Positions 16,372 through 23,466 of a DNA stretch of 35,701 bases are shown piece by piece (within the stretch, counting starts at the first letter, position 1; each line of letters starts with the position of its first letter). Under the pieces are notes generated by a model that made no database searches, had not been told where the DNA came from, and saw only the letters and a program-made list of their open reading frames with translations. The stretch lies in NCBI GenBank assembly GCA_903847945.1, contig CAINEY010000020.1, forward strand, positions 1 through 35,701. The letters are read 5' to 3'. Origin of the DNA: an uncultured bacterium. GTDB lineage: Bacteria; Bacillota_I; Bacilli_A; Erysipelotrichales; Erysipelotrichaceae. The position numbers were made by a program, and so were the translations under genes.

Positions 16372-16968
16372 ATGAACCGATTCGTCAAACAACCCAAAAC
16401 AAAACGCGGTGAAGTCACTCTTGAGCGGATCGTTAAAGCCGGTGAAGAGTGCTTCCTCAAGAAGGGCTATCACGGCAGTTCCATTAACGACATCACCTCT
16501 ACGGCGGATGTCGCTCCGGGTACCTTCTACATCTATTTCGAAGACAAGTTGAGCTTGTATAAACACTTGTTGGTGCATTACAGCCATGACATCCGTAAGT
16601 ACATTGCGCTGCGCTTAAAAGAAGCCGGGGCGACAACCCGAAAAGACGCCGAGCGGGTTGGGTTACGCGCATTCTTGGAGTACATCCATGAACACAAGAG
16701 CATGTATAACATCATTTGGGAATCGCTCTACATCGATAAGAAACTGTTTATTGATTATTATAGCGAGTTCGGAAAGAACTATGCCCGACACATTCAGGAA
16801 GCCATTGGTGAAGGTCAACTGAAACCGTACAATGCGGAAGTCGTAGCGTACATGCTGATGGGGATCTCCAACTTCATCGGTTTGAATTACGTGATGTTTA
16901 AAGAGACAGACAACTTCGATCCGATCGTGGACGAAGTCATCGAGATCTTAGACAAGGGACTCTTCTAG
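16372..16968 (+). CDS. TetR-family transcriptional regulator
   Basis: A 198-residue DNA-binding protein. The N-terminal HTH is clear: ERIVKAGEECFLKKGYHGSS, then INDITSTADVAPGTFYIYFE, the TetR recognition region ending in the usual G-T-F-Y-x-Y-F. The remainder is a ligand-binding helical domain. It has a strong ribosome site (AGGAGGA), follows the second hydrolase by eight bases, and is the last gene of the locus. The most economical model is repression of the operon at the palindrome 5584-5601, relieved by a pathway intermediate, possibly an acyl-CoA. Model inferred; family assignment secure. Confidence 0.9.
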   Translation: MNRFVKQPKTKRGEVTLERIVKAGEECFLKKGYHGSSINDITSTADVAPGTFYIYFEDKLSLYKHLLVHYSHDIRKYIALRLKEAGATTRKDAERVGLRAFLEYIHEHKSMYNIIWESLYIDKKLFIDYYSEFGKNYARHIQEAIGEGQLKPYNAEVVAYMLMGISNFIGLNYVMFKETDNFDPIVDEVIEILDKGLF

Positions 16969-16978
16969 TCCCTTTTAT
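16954..16978 (+). terminator. Terminator overlapping the TetR gene stop
   Basis: AAGGGACT (16954-16961) pairs with AGTCCCTT (16967-16974) around a 5-base loop, followed by TT-A-TT. The TAG stop of the regulator gene lies inside the stem. It ends the long thiolase-importer operon. Confidence 0.7.
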
Positions 16979-16992
16979 TCATTTGTCAGGTT

Positions 16993-17001
16993 TGGTATAA
17001 T
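16993..17001 (+). promoter_or_regulatory. Extended -10 promoter before the Maf gene
   Basis: TGGTATAAT is a perfect extended -10 element (TGn plus TATAAT at 16996-17001). No matching -35 at 17 bases, which extended -10 promoters do not strictly need. It drives the Maf-membrane protein unit. Confidence 0.6.
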
Positions 17002-17027
17002 GGGCGGGTAGTGCAAGGGGGACGCGT

Positions 17028-17597
17028 ATGTTGCGACCATTGATTTTAGCCTCTCAGAGCCCGCGTCGACGCGAGCTGATGCTGTTATTGAATATGCCGT
17101 TTTCATCAGAGAATCCCAATGTGGAAGAGATCATCCGCACGGACATCAAGCTGGAGAAAGCTATCGAAGAGCTGGCCGTACTCAAAGCCAACGATGTCCT
17201 TTCGCGTCATCCGCATGCCATCGTCATCGGTTCCGATACGGTCGTGGTCGTGGATGGGGAAGTGTTGGGTAAACCCGCCAATCCTGAAGAAGGCAAGGCG
17301 ATGTTACGCAAACTTTCCGGACGGAAACACCAGGTGATTACTGCGGTTGCCGTTTTGAGTGACATTGATAAAGTGGTCTTCCACTCGAAAGCCGATGTGG
17401 AATTCTATCCGCTCGACGATGCGTGGATCGACAGTTACATTGCCTCCGGTTCACCGCTCGATAAAGCCGGAGCTTACGGCATTCAAGACCGTGGAGCCTT
17501 GATGGTCAAATCCATCAAAGGCGACTTCTACACCATCATGGGCTTACCCATCGCCCGGGTCAATCAAGTGCTTCGCACGATGAAAGGTGCCGTATGA
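17028..17597 (+). CDS. maf: Maf-family nucleoside triphosphate pyrophosphatase
   Basis: House-cleaning enzyme that hydrolyses dTTP/UTP or modified nucleotides to monophosphates. The 189-residue protein starts with the family signature LASQSPRRRELM, then VIGSDTVVVVDGEVLGKP and DKAGAYGIQDRGALMV, all conserved in Maf. Ribosome site AAGGGGGA at good distance. It has its own promoter and its stop overlaps the next gene by ATGA, so it shares a transcript with a membrane protein of unknown role. In the YhdE subgroup the substrates are dTTP and UTP, but subgroup assignment is not certain here. Confidence 0.93.
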   Translation: MLRPLILASQSPRRRELMLLLNMPFSSENPNVEEIIRTDIKLEKAIEELAVLKANDVLSRHPHAIVIGSDTVVVVDGEVLGKPANPEEGKAMLRKLSGRKHQVITAVAVLSDIDKVVFHSKADVEFYPLDDAWIDSYIASGSPLDKAGAYGIQDRGALMVKSIKGDFYTIMGLPIARVNQVLRTMKGAV

Positions 17598-18313
17598 TCT
17601 ACCTGTTTGCTGGATTCTTGGTGGAATTGATTTGGGAATTCAGTTCACAAATCTTGTTTTTTGCGACTCCTGACAATATCGAAATGGTGATCGTTTTTGC
17701 GATGGATCTGATCGTCTTTAGTTTGTTTCTGATCGGGGCTTATCAGATGGGAAAGGACAAGACCCACTTCAAAGCGGCCTATATTCTCAGTATCATCCTC
17801 ATCGCTGTTCACTGTGTGATCACCGTACTCGAACTCAGTCCAATTGATGTGCTCTATAGCGGGTTTACGGATTTGGCTCCGGTAATTCTTTCTCTCATCC
17901 TGACCTATCAGTTGGTGAAGGGATTCATGGTCCATGCGACCGAGCCCTCAATGAAGAAGCTGGCTCAACGGTTGATGAACTATTGGAAAGCCGGGCTCTG
18001 GTTGGGTAGCGGACTAGTGGCGGTCATCACCGTTGGTTTGGTTACCGTGATTTTTTCACTGATGTGGGGAGGATCTCTGGTGATCGATGATCCCACGAAC
18101 TTCAACATCATGGGTGAAGAACTATTGACCTTATTGACCACGGAGGTCATTCCGGCCACAGGGGTGTTTCTGATTGTATTGTTGATCCTGGGCATTGGCT
18201 TACTGTTGGCCTATGTGATCGTGCGCATTCTGTTTGTGGTTTATTTCTATCAGCTTAAAGACGTAAAGGTCACAACCGAGACGGAACTACCATCGTTACC
18301 GGTTGTTGAATAA
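17594..18313 (+). CDS. Multi-pass membrane protein of unknown function (tandem copy 1)
   Basis: Not recognised as a known family. The 239-residue protein has about six hydrophobic segments (roughly residues 3-20, 28-47, 58-75, 88-108, 135-160, 190-220) and a short cytosolic-looking tail. It contains a soluble-looking stretch TEPSMKKLAQRLMNYWKAG between segments four and five. It is coupled to maf by ATGA. The next gene encodes a similar protein: compare TYQLVKGFMV here with VYNVLKGIQV there, both followed by a basic linker and a segment ending VAVIT or IAVIT. Probably a duplicated membrane gene. No function proposed. Confidence 0.75.
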   Translation: MIYLFAGFLVELIWEFSSQILFFATPDNIEMVIVFAMDLIVFSLFLIGAYQMGKDKTHFKAAYILSIILIAVHCVITVLELSPIDVLYSGFTDLAPVILSLILTYQLVKGFMVHATEPSMKKLAQRLMNYWKAGLWLGSGLVAVITVGLVTVIFSLMWGGSLVIDDPTNFNIMGEELLTLLTTEVIPATGVFLIVLLILGIGLLLAYVIVRILFVVYFYQLKDVKVTTETELPSLPVVE

Positions 18314-18331
18314 CCTAAAAAGGAGAACCCT

Positions 18332-19021
18332 ATGAATCTGATTTTTTATGGCTTTCTGGTGATGTTGCTGGGAATTGATGTCAGTGGTATCAGCTTAGCC
18401 CCGTTGTTCCAAATCGGTGGGTATGCGTTGGTTATGCAAGGCATGCAAGCCATTGACAAAGAGAACACCTACTTCAAACGGGCCTTGCCGTTAGTTTATG
18501 CCTTGATGGCGCTTAATGGTGTGACGTTCCTTTTGGATGTGGTCAATATCGAGGAGTTCAGTTTCTTTATTGGAATCGCGACCGGGATCGTTGGTTTGAT
18601 TGCCGTCTACAACGTCCTTAAAGGCATCCAGGTCTACAAAGATGAGCTGCAGACGCCGAACCTGACAACCAAAATGTACAAGCGCTGGCGTTTGTCCGTG
18701 ATCTTGTTTGTGGTAGGTGTTATTGCCGTGATTACGGCTATGATTTCCCTCTTTACGACCGTTTCGTATACTGTATTAATAGAACTCTTCACTCAACTCA
18801 TGGCCAATCCGACGAATGAGGCGATTGGCTTTGAGATTGGCCAGTTGGTTGCTCCGATCATCGGGTTGTTCTACGGCTTGATCATGGTGTTCATGATTTC
18901 GATCGTCACCGCCATGGTGTTCTACATCATGTTCCTGGTCTCGTTGTACAATGTGCAGAAGGAATTTGCCCTGCGTACACCGGCGATTTCAGCCCCCACC
19001 GACTTCCCTAATCCTCAGTAA
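18332..19021 (+). CDS. Multi-pass membrane protein of unknown function (tandem copy 2)
   Basis: A 229-residue protein with about six hydrophobic segments, related to its upstream neighbour in topology and in short motifs around the fourth and fifth segments. It keeps a similar early motif: MQAIDKENTYFKRA here against MGKDKTHFKAA in copy 1. Ribosome site AAAAGGAGA, 18 bases after the previous stop. It ends just before the promoter of a tRNA gene. Function unknown; the pair may form a hetero-oligomer, which is inference. Confidence 0.75.
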   Translation: MNLIFYGFLVMLLGIDVSGISLAPLFQIGGYALVMQGMQAIDKENTYFKRALPLVYALMALNGVTFLLDVVNIEEFSFFIGIATGIVGLIAVYNVLKGIQVYKDELQTPNLTTKMYKRWRLSVILFVVGVIAVITAMISLFTTVSYTVLIELFTQLMANPTNEAIGFEIGQLVAPIIGLFYGLIMVFMISIVTAMVFYIMFLVSLYNVQKEFALRTPAISAPTDFPNPQ

Positions 19022-19028
19022 CTAATAC

Positions 19029-19057
19029 TTGCATTCCTGCCTAAATTCATTTATTAT
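19029..19057 (+). promoter_or_regulatory. Promoter of the tRNA-Thr gene
   Basis: -35 TTGCAT (19029-19034), 17-base spacer, -10 TATTAT (19052-19057, 5 of 6). Transcription would begin about five bases before the tRNA. A 9-bp inverted repeat, TGCCTAAAT (19038-19046) with ATTTAGGCA (19058-19066), brackets the -10 box. Confidence 0.6.
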
Positions 19058-19068
19058 ATTTAGGCAAC

Positions 19069-19142
19069 GCCATCATAGTTCAATGGTAAAACGGGGCAAT
19101 GGTAATGCCCAGTTCTGAGTTCGATTCTCGGTGATGGCACCA
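19069..19142 (+). tRNA. tRNA-Thr, anticodon GGT
   Basis: A full cloverleaf can be folded by hand. The acceptor GCCATCA pairs with TGATGGC (7 of 7), followed by A73 and an encoded CCA. The anticodon stem GGGCA/TGCCC encloses the loop ATGGTAA with anticodon GGT at 19103-19105, reading ACC (Thr). The T stem CTGAG/CTCGG includes one T-G pair and the loop TTCGATT. G1-C72 and C2-G71 plus GGT fit threonyl-tRNA synthetase identity. The D arm GTTC/AAAC has a C-A mismatch at 13-22 and resembles those of Gly or Trp tRNAs. A terminator follows, so it is transcribed alone. Confidence 0.88.
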
Positions 19143-19151
19143 GTTAACCAC

Positions 19152-19181
19152 AAAAAACCCTTCAGGATTGAAGGGTTTTTT
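19152..19181 (+). terminator. Terminator after tRNA-Thr
   Basis: A 13-bp perfect stem, AAAAAACCCTTCA (19152-19164) with TGAAGGGTTTTTT (19169-19181), and a 4-base loop, ending in six T. It would also work on the minus strand, for which A6 gives T6. Confidence 0.93.
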
Positions 19182-19208
19182 ATTACGCATTTGCGATGAA
19201 GTGCGGTT

Positions 19209-19460
19209 TTACTTTCGAGGTCTCTTGACCGTTGTCGAAGCCGCAACCAACAGATCATAAATCATGCGATGACCGGCATCAGTCGGATGCGGATCATAGG
19301 TTGCCGTTGTGGCGGCCATATTGAAGCCAACCAAGGGTTCAGTTCCGGTATAGGCTTCAAACGCATCGGCCACATCGACGACCGTATAACCTAAGCTTGT
19401 CGCAGTATTCTTGATGTAGGTGTTGATCTGATCGATGAGCTTTAGTTTATAGTAGTGATT
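19209..19460 (-). pseudogene. C-terminal remnant of an SGNH/GDSL hydrolase
   Basis: Reading the minus strand from 19460 down to the stop at 19209-19211 gives 83 residues with no start codon at the head; an in-frame TGA (19461-19463) precedes it. The translation includes NHYYKLKLIDQINTYIK, then VVDVADAFEAYTG and near the end DPHPTDAGHRMIYDLL. The last segment is the typical SGNH-hydrolase block V, with the catalytic Asp and His (DxHPxxxGH). The nucleophile serine block is missing, so this is the tail of a broken lipase/esterase or acyl-hydrolase gene. It sits beside the acyltransferase pair at 19561, which may mark a past rearrangement here. Confidence 0.7.
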
Positions 19461-19512
19461 TCAATCGAATCCAATTACTTTCTCCGATGTACTGTATTTG
19501 TGCATTAAGGTA

Positions 19513-19521
19513 TGGGATAAT
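19513..19521 (+). promoter_or_regulatory. Possible extended -10 promoter of the acyltransferase gene
   Basis: TGGGATAAT is TGn followed by GATAAT (5 of 6 to TATAAT), 39 bases before the ATG. The -35 region is weak (TGTATT at 19493-19498). The resulting leader would hold the ribosome site GGGTGAGG. Confidence 0.4.
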
Positions 19522-19560
19522 ACAGAAAATGTCTGTCTTATGGCAGGTTGGGGTGAGGAT

Positions 19561-20952
19561 ATGGTCTTTAGTAGTCTTACGTTTCTCTTTGTGTTCTTTC
19601 CGGTGTTCTTTGCGCTGTATTTTCTGGTGAAAGGCAATCGGGCTCGAAACATCATCCTTATCTTTGCGTCACTCTTGTTTTACGCCTGGGGAGAACCGGT
19701 TTACATACTGCTCATGCTGATCTCCTCATTGAATGATTACTTCTTCTCAAGACTGATCGATCGTGTGCGTACCGATCAACCTGTCTTGGCTAAGGTGTAT
19801 CTTGTGCTTTCCATTTTGGTCAATTTGGGGTTACTGGGTTTCTTCAAGTATGCGGACTTTGTAATCATTACCCTGAACGCTGTCTTAAACCTCAAACTGA
19901 CCTTATTGGAGTTACCGTTACCGATCGGGATCAGTTTCTATACTTTTCAAACCATGTCGTATACGATTGATGTCTACCGTGAGAAAGTCGCTGTTCAAAC
20001 CCGCTTTTCGACCCTGTTGGCTTACGTGGTGATGTTTCCGCAACTCATCGCGGGACCGATTGTTCGATATGCTACCGTTGAACACGAACTATCGAACCGA
20101 CAGCCGACCATTCAAAATATCGCTGATGGATTACGCCGATTCATTAAGGGTTTGGGCAAGAAAGTCATTATCGCCAATCAGGTAGCTATTCTTGCTGATG
20201 CGATTTTCGAGATGAGTGGGAGTCAATGGAGTTGGTCGTATGCCTTCTTTGGCATTATAGCTTTCCTTTTACAGATCTATTATGACTTCTCCGGATACAG
20301 TGATATGGCCATTGGGATGGGGAAGATGATGGGTTTCAACTTTCTGGAGAACTTCGACGCGCCGTATCGCTCTCAAAGCATTACGGAGTTTTGGCGCCGA
20401 TGGCACATTTCCCTGGGGACGTGGTTCAAAGATTATGTCTACATTCCGCTGGGAGGTAGCCGTGTGTCGACCCTTCGCGTGATTTTCAATCTGGCTGTGG
20501 TGTGGTTTTTGACCGGGCTTTGGCATGGGGCGTCGTGGAACTATGTGTTGTTTGGAATGCATTTCTTTATCGTCTTGGTTTTTGAGAAGTTTTATGGTTC
20601 TAAACTCCTTGAGAAATGCCCCCGCATAGTGCGACATGGGTATGTGATTAGTGTCCTGATCATTGGATTCACTTACTTCAGGATTGAAGAAACGTCGAAG
20701 ATATTACCGTTTCTTTCAGTCTTGTTGAGTTTCAAACAAGGCACGGGTACGTTGATTCCACCTTTACTGGCGTATACCTTGCCTTACGTTCTTTTGGCTG
20801 TGATTGGTCTGTTTCCGGTCCCAAAACAGCTCAAAACTGCCCTTCAGCGATTGGATTGGGTGAATGATGTGGCGTTGATCGGCGTGTTTCTGATCAGCAC
20901 GCTGTTCTTGGTAAGTCGCAGTTTTAATACGTTTATTTACTTCAGGTTCTAG
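19561..20952 (+). CDS. MBOAT-family O-acyltransferase (AlgI-like)
   Basis: Polytopic membrane protein that moves acyl groups across or at the membrane for O-acylation of surface polymers. 463 residues from ATG 19561, the usual AlgI-like start (MVFSSLTFLFVFFP); the frame is open to a TTG at 19498, but that extension is not conserved. The MBOAT core is clear: QIYYDFSGYSDMAIGMGKMM, FWRRWHISLGTWFKDYVYIP (His282), and the catalytic His322 in LTGLWHGASWNYVLFG. The next gene encodes a DHHW/AlgJ-like protein, the usual partner. In other bacteria such pairs acetylate alginate, cellulose, peptidoglycan or teichoic-type polymers; the acceptor here is unknown. Confidence 0.92.
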   Translation: MVFSSLTFLFVFFPVFFALYFLVKGNRARNIILIFASLLFYAWGEPVYILLMLISSLNDYFFSRLIDRVRTDQPVLAKVYLVLSILVNLGLLGFFKYADFVIITLNAVLNLKLTLLELPLPIGISFYTFQTMSYTIDVYREKVAVQTRFSTLLAYVVMFPQLIAGPIVRYATVEHELSNRQPTIQNIADGLRRFIKGLGKKVIIANQVAILADAIFEMSGSQWSWSYAFFGIIAFLLQIYYDFSGYSDMAIGMGKMMGFNFLENFDAPYRSQSITEFWRRWHISLGTWFKDYVYIPLGGSRVSTLRVIFNLAVVWFLTGLWHGASWNYVLFGMHFFIVLVFEKFYGSKLLEKCPRIVRHGYVISVLIIGFTYFRIEETSKILPFLSVLLSFKQGTGTLIPPLLAYTLPYVLLAVIGLFPVPKQLKTALQRLDWVNDVALIGVFLISTLFLVSRSFNTFIYFRF

Positions 20953-20962
20953 GAGGGCACCC

Positions 20963-22171
20963 ATGAAACATTCATTGTTTATCCTGATCATGGCGTTGAT
21001 CATTGCGGGAATGGGGGTTGTGACTGTCATGGAGGTGGGCACGCCTAGGGTCTTGGTATTGGAGAATCATCGGAGCACCCAAGCCATTCCTTGGACCTGG
21101 TCATCTTGGATGGAAACGACCTTTCAGACTCGTTTGGAAGAAGCCATGGCAGATCATTTCCCGGGGCGAGATGCTTGGTTGACCTCGTTTTATACGCTAA
21201 ACACGACATTCACCGATGCGATGCGATTCCTGGTGCCACCCAAAGTCTATGGCAAGGTGATCATTGAGGCGTACTCGGACTTGAACCGGGTCACCATTAA
21301 CGGAGAGGCTTTTCTGATACCTGCCCCGGTAACGATGAGTCCTTCTGTCAAGAAGCAGATTCAAAGCAACATGGATGTACTCAACACCATGGCAGACACA
21401 CTCGGAGTGAATACCTCGCTTTACATCGTTTCTGCGAATCGGGATACTTCCTTGATATACCAAAGTTTTGATCTTGACGCCTTTACCAGCGTCATCGACG
21501 AAACGCTCAAGATCCCTTATACGGTGTTCACCGTCGATTCGCATGAGGAGTTTTTAAAGACTTATTATAGAACCGATCATCACTGGACGCAGTACGGGGC
21601 TGATCAAGGGTATCGTCAGTTGGTTGAGTTTGCGTTTCAGGAAGACCCGTTACCCGTTTCACAATCCCGGTGTTTCGACGGGATATTCTTCTATGGTTCC
21701 TACAGTCGACAGGTTGCCGGAGCCATCAACGTCGACGGTGATCCGGTGTGTTGGTATGGGTATGATTATCAACCGATTCAGATCAGTGTTAACGGTAATG
21801 TGGTTGAGAATTATGGCGGGGTACAGTCTTACGTGAATCAAGCCCCAGAGTTGAAGGTTAAGTACTTTGATCATTACTCACGGCTGTATACAGGAGCTAA
21901 TGCGGTGGTCGAAATCATCAGCGGCTTTGAGAACAAGCCCAAGGTGCTCCTCATCGGTAACTCTTTTACGGCACCGATCCGATTTCCATTGAGTTATCAC
22001 ACCAGTCACTTCTACTACTTCTCAGCCGACTATCTGAATGATACGATGTCCGATTTTAACCTTGCTCAATTTGTCCGTGACCATCAGATCGATCAGGTCA
22101 TCTTGATGATCCAGTTGGGACAGATTCGTCAATACACCTATGGTCAAGAGTTGAAGAGGCTCATGGATTAG
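20963..22171 (+). CDS. DHHW-family (AlgJ/AlgX-like) putative O-acetyltransferase partner
   Basis: A 402-residue protein with one N-terminal membrane anchor (about residues 4-24) and an extracytoplasmic domain. It has the DHHW motif at residues 205-208 (YRTDHHWTQYGADQGYRQL) and the likely nucleophile Ser334 in LLIGNSFTAP, corresponding to the GDS-type motif of AlgJ/AlgX; Asn replaces the usual Asp. Asp205, His206 or His207 and Ser334 would form the catalytic set. In characterised pairs this protein takes the acyl group from the MBOAT protein and places it on a glycan. Ribosome site AGGAGGG, 10 bases after the MBOAT stop. A terminator follows. Confidence 0.87.
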   Translation: MKHSLFILIMALIIAGMGVVTVMEVGTPRVLVLENHRSTQAIPWTWSSWMETTFQTRLEEAMADHFPGRDAWLTSFYTLNTTFTDAMRFLVPPKVYGKVIIEAYSDLNRVTINGEAFLIPAPVTMSPSVKKQIQSNMDVLNTMADTLGVNTSLYIVSANRDTSLIYQSFDLDAFTSVIDETLKIPYTVFTVDSHEEFLKTYYRTDHHWTQYGADQGYRQLVEFAFQEDPLPVSQSRCFDGIFFYGSYSRQVAGAINVDGDPVCWYGYDYQPIQISVNGNVVENYGGVQSYVNQAPELKVKYFDHYSRLYTGANAVVEIISGFENKPKVLLIGNSFTAPIRFPLSYHTSHFYYFSADYLNDTMSDFNLAQFVRDHQIDQVILMIQLGQIRQYTYGQELKRLMD

Positions 22172-22235
22172 GCCATCCAAAGGCAATAAGCAATGAGCAC
22201 CCGATCCAAGGTGTCAAACCACTCCAATAAACGCG

Positions 22236-22261
22236 AAAGCACAGTGACCCTGTGCTTTTTT
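22236..22261 (+). terminator. Terminator after the O-acetylation pair
   Basis: AAAGCACAG (22236-22244) pairs with CTGTGCTTT (22250-22258) around a 5-base loop, ending in T6. It lies 65 bases after the DHHW gene stop and just before the next promoter. Confidence 0.88.
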
Positions 22262-22267
22262 ATCGGG

Positions 22268-22273
22268 TATACT
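22268..22273 (+). promoter_or_regulatory. -10 box (TATACT) of the YdeI-like gene
   Basis: TATACT, 5 of 6 to consensus, directly after the terminator. A -35-like GTGACC (22244-22249) at 18 bases lies inside the terminator loop. The in-frame GTG at 22280 begins six bases after it and ATG 22289 fifteen bases after it, so the leader is absent or very short. Confidence 0.4.
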
Positions 22274-22288
22274 GAAAGCGTGGAATCG

Positions 22289-22684
22289 ATGCATGAACCG
22301 GCCCTAATCACGGATCAGCTTAACGAGTGGTCAAACTGGCTATCGCTTCATCATGCGGATACCCCCTTCGTGTGGATCAAAATCAGACGCATCAAAGGGC
22401 AATGTCCGGGTTTATCGTTGGGTGATGCGGTCAATGAAGCCATCCGTTGGGGATGGATCGACGGGTTGATGCATCCGTGCGATAAGGATGGTTTTTGGTT
22501 ACGCTTCAGCCATCGAAAACCCAACAGTGTGTGGTCAATCACGAATTTGAAGCGGGCTCAAGCTCACCTGGCGAAGGGGACGATGATGCCATCGGGTCTT
22601 GAAACCATAAAGTGGGCTAAACAAAACGGCTGGTGGAAGATCATAGAGTCTTCCGAAGAACCAACTTCAAAGGAGACACAATGA
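22289..22684 (+). CDS. YdeI/OmpD-associated family protein
   Basis: A small cytoplasmic protein of about 131 residues. The segments LSLGDAVNEAIRWGWIDGLM, FWLRFSHRKPNSVWSITNLK and AHLAKGTMMPSGLETI match the conserved core of the YdeI/OmpD-associated (so-called bacteriocin-protection) family, whose biochemical role is poorly known. I choose ATG 22289; the frame is open upstream to 22193, but that part covers a terminator hairpin. GTG 22280 is an alternative start. The ribosome site is weak. The stop overlaps the PhzF-like gene by ATGA. Confidence 0.8.
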   Translation: MHEPALITDQLNEWSNWLSLHHADTPFVWIKIRRIKGQCPGLSLGDAVNEAIRWGWIDGLMHPCDKDGFWLRFSHRKPNSVWSITNLKRAQAHLAKGTMMPSGLETIKWAKQNGWWKIIESSEEPTSKETQ

Positions 22685-23454
22685 AACAATACGTGGTGGA
22701 TGCCTTCACCGATAAAGTCTTTGGCGGAAATCCGGCTGCCGTCATCATCTTGGATGATTGGATCGAGGATTCGTTGATGCTGGCTATCGCCAAAGAGAAC
22801 AACCTCTCGGAAACGGCTTTTGCGGCCAAGATCGACTCCGGATATCACTTGCGGTGGTTTACACCCAAAGGGGAGATCGATTTGTGTGGTCATGCGACTT
22901 TAGCGACAGCCTATGTCATTACCCACTTTATCGAACCCGAGTTGAACACCGTTCACTTTCAAACGTTGAGTGGAGCACTCACTGTTAAGCGGGATGGGGA
23001 GTGGTTATCCTTGGATTTCCCAGCCTTTGAACTTAAGGAAGTAGATGTTACAGAAGCTATGAGGAAGGCTATCGGAATCAAGCCTCATGAGGCTTATCTG
23101 GGACGGGATCTGGTTTTGGTGGTGGAGGATGAAGCCAAGGTCAGATCATTGTCGGTTGATCAAGAAGCCATCAAAGCCCTCGATGGTTTACTGGTGCATG
23201 TGACTTCTCGAGGCAGCGCTGTAGACTGTGTGACCCGGTCTTTCGCCCCGAAACTGGGAATCCCTGAAGATCCGGTGTGTGGTTCGGGACACTGTCATGT
23301 GATCCCGTATTGGGCATTGACCCAGAAGAAGGATCAATTCGTCGCGGTACAGGCATCGGAACGCGGGGGAACGCTGTGGTGCCAACTCAGTGGTGATCGC
23401 GTCATCCTTAAGGGCCAAGCCGTCTTGTATGCGATTGCCGATCTATACATTTAA
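22681..23454 (+). CDS. PhzF-family isomerase-like protein
   Basis: A 257-residue member of the PhzF/YddE family, two-domain proteins of the diaminopimelate-epimerase fold. The N-terminus MKQYVVDAFTDKVFGGNPAA and the catalytic glutamate in NNLSETAF (Glu44) are typical, as is DLCGHATLATAYVI. The second-half motif is DPVCGSGHCHVIPYW. PhzF itself isomerises a phenazine precursor; no other phenazine genes are here, so a different isomerase reaction is likely. I start at ATG 22681 after AAAGGAGA; an earlier in-frame start at 22633 lies inside the upstream gene. Confidence 0.9.
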   Translation: MKQYVVDAFTDKVFGGNPAAVIILDDWIEDSLMLAIAKENNLSETAFAAKIDSGYHLRWFTPKGEIDLCGHATLATAYVITHFIEPELNTVHFQTLSGALTVKRDGEWLSLDFPAFELKEVDVTEAMRKAIGIKPHEAYLGRDLVLVVEDEAKVRSLSVDQEAIKALDGLLVHVTSRGSAVDCVTRSFAPKLGIPEDPVCGSGHCHVIPYWALTQKKDQFVAVQASERGGTLWCQLSGDRVILKGQAVLYAIADLYI

Positions 23455-23466
23455 TCAGGAGGACGT

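Larger units (their letters stand above)
19182..19560. other. Stretch without an intact gene
   Basis: It holds only the decayed SGNH-hydrolase tail (19209-19460, minus strand) and the promoter and leader of the acyltransferase gene. I see no other open frame, hairpin or repeat of note. Confidence 0.7.

Noticed and set aside
19038-19066. Inverted repeat before the tRNA as a terminator of the membrane gene
   Set aside because: It overlaps the tRNA promoter, has an 11-base A-T loop and no T tract after the stem; it may form but is weak evidence for termination.
22193-22288. Upstream start of the YdeI-like gene
   Set aside because: The extension would translate the terminator hairpin at 22236-22261 and part of the promoter, and is not conserved.
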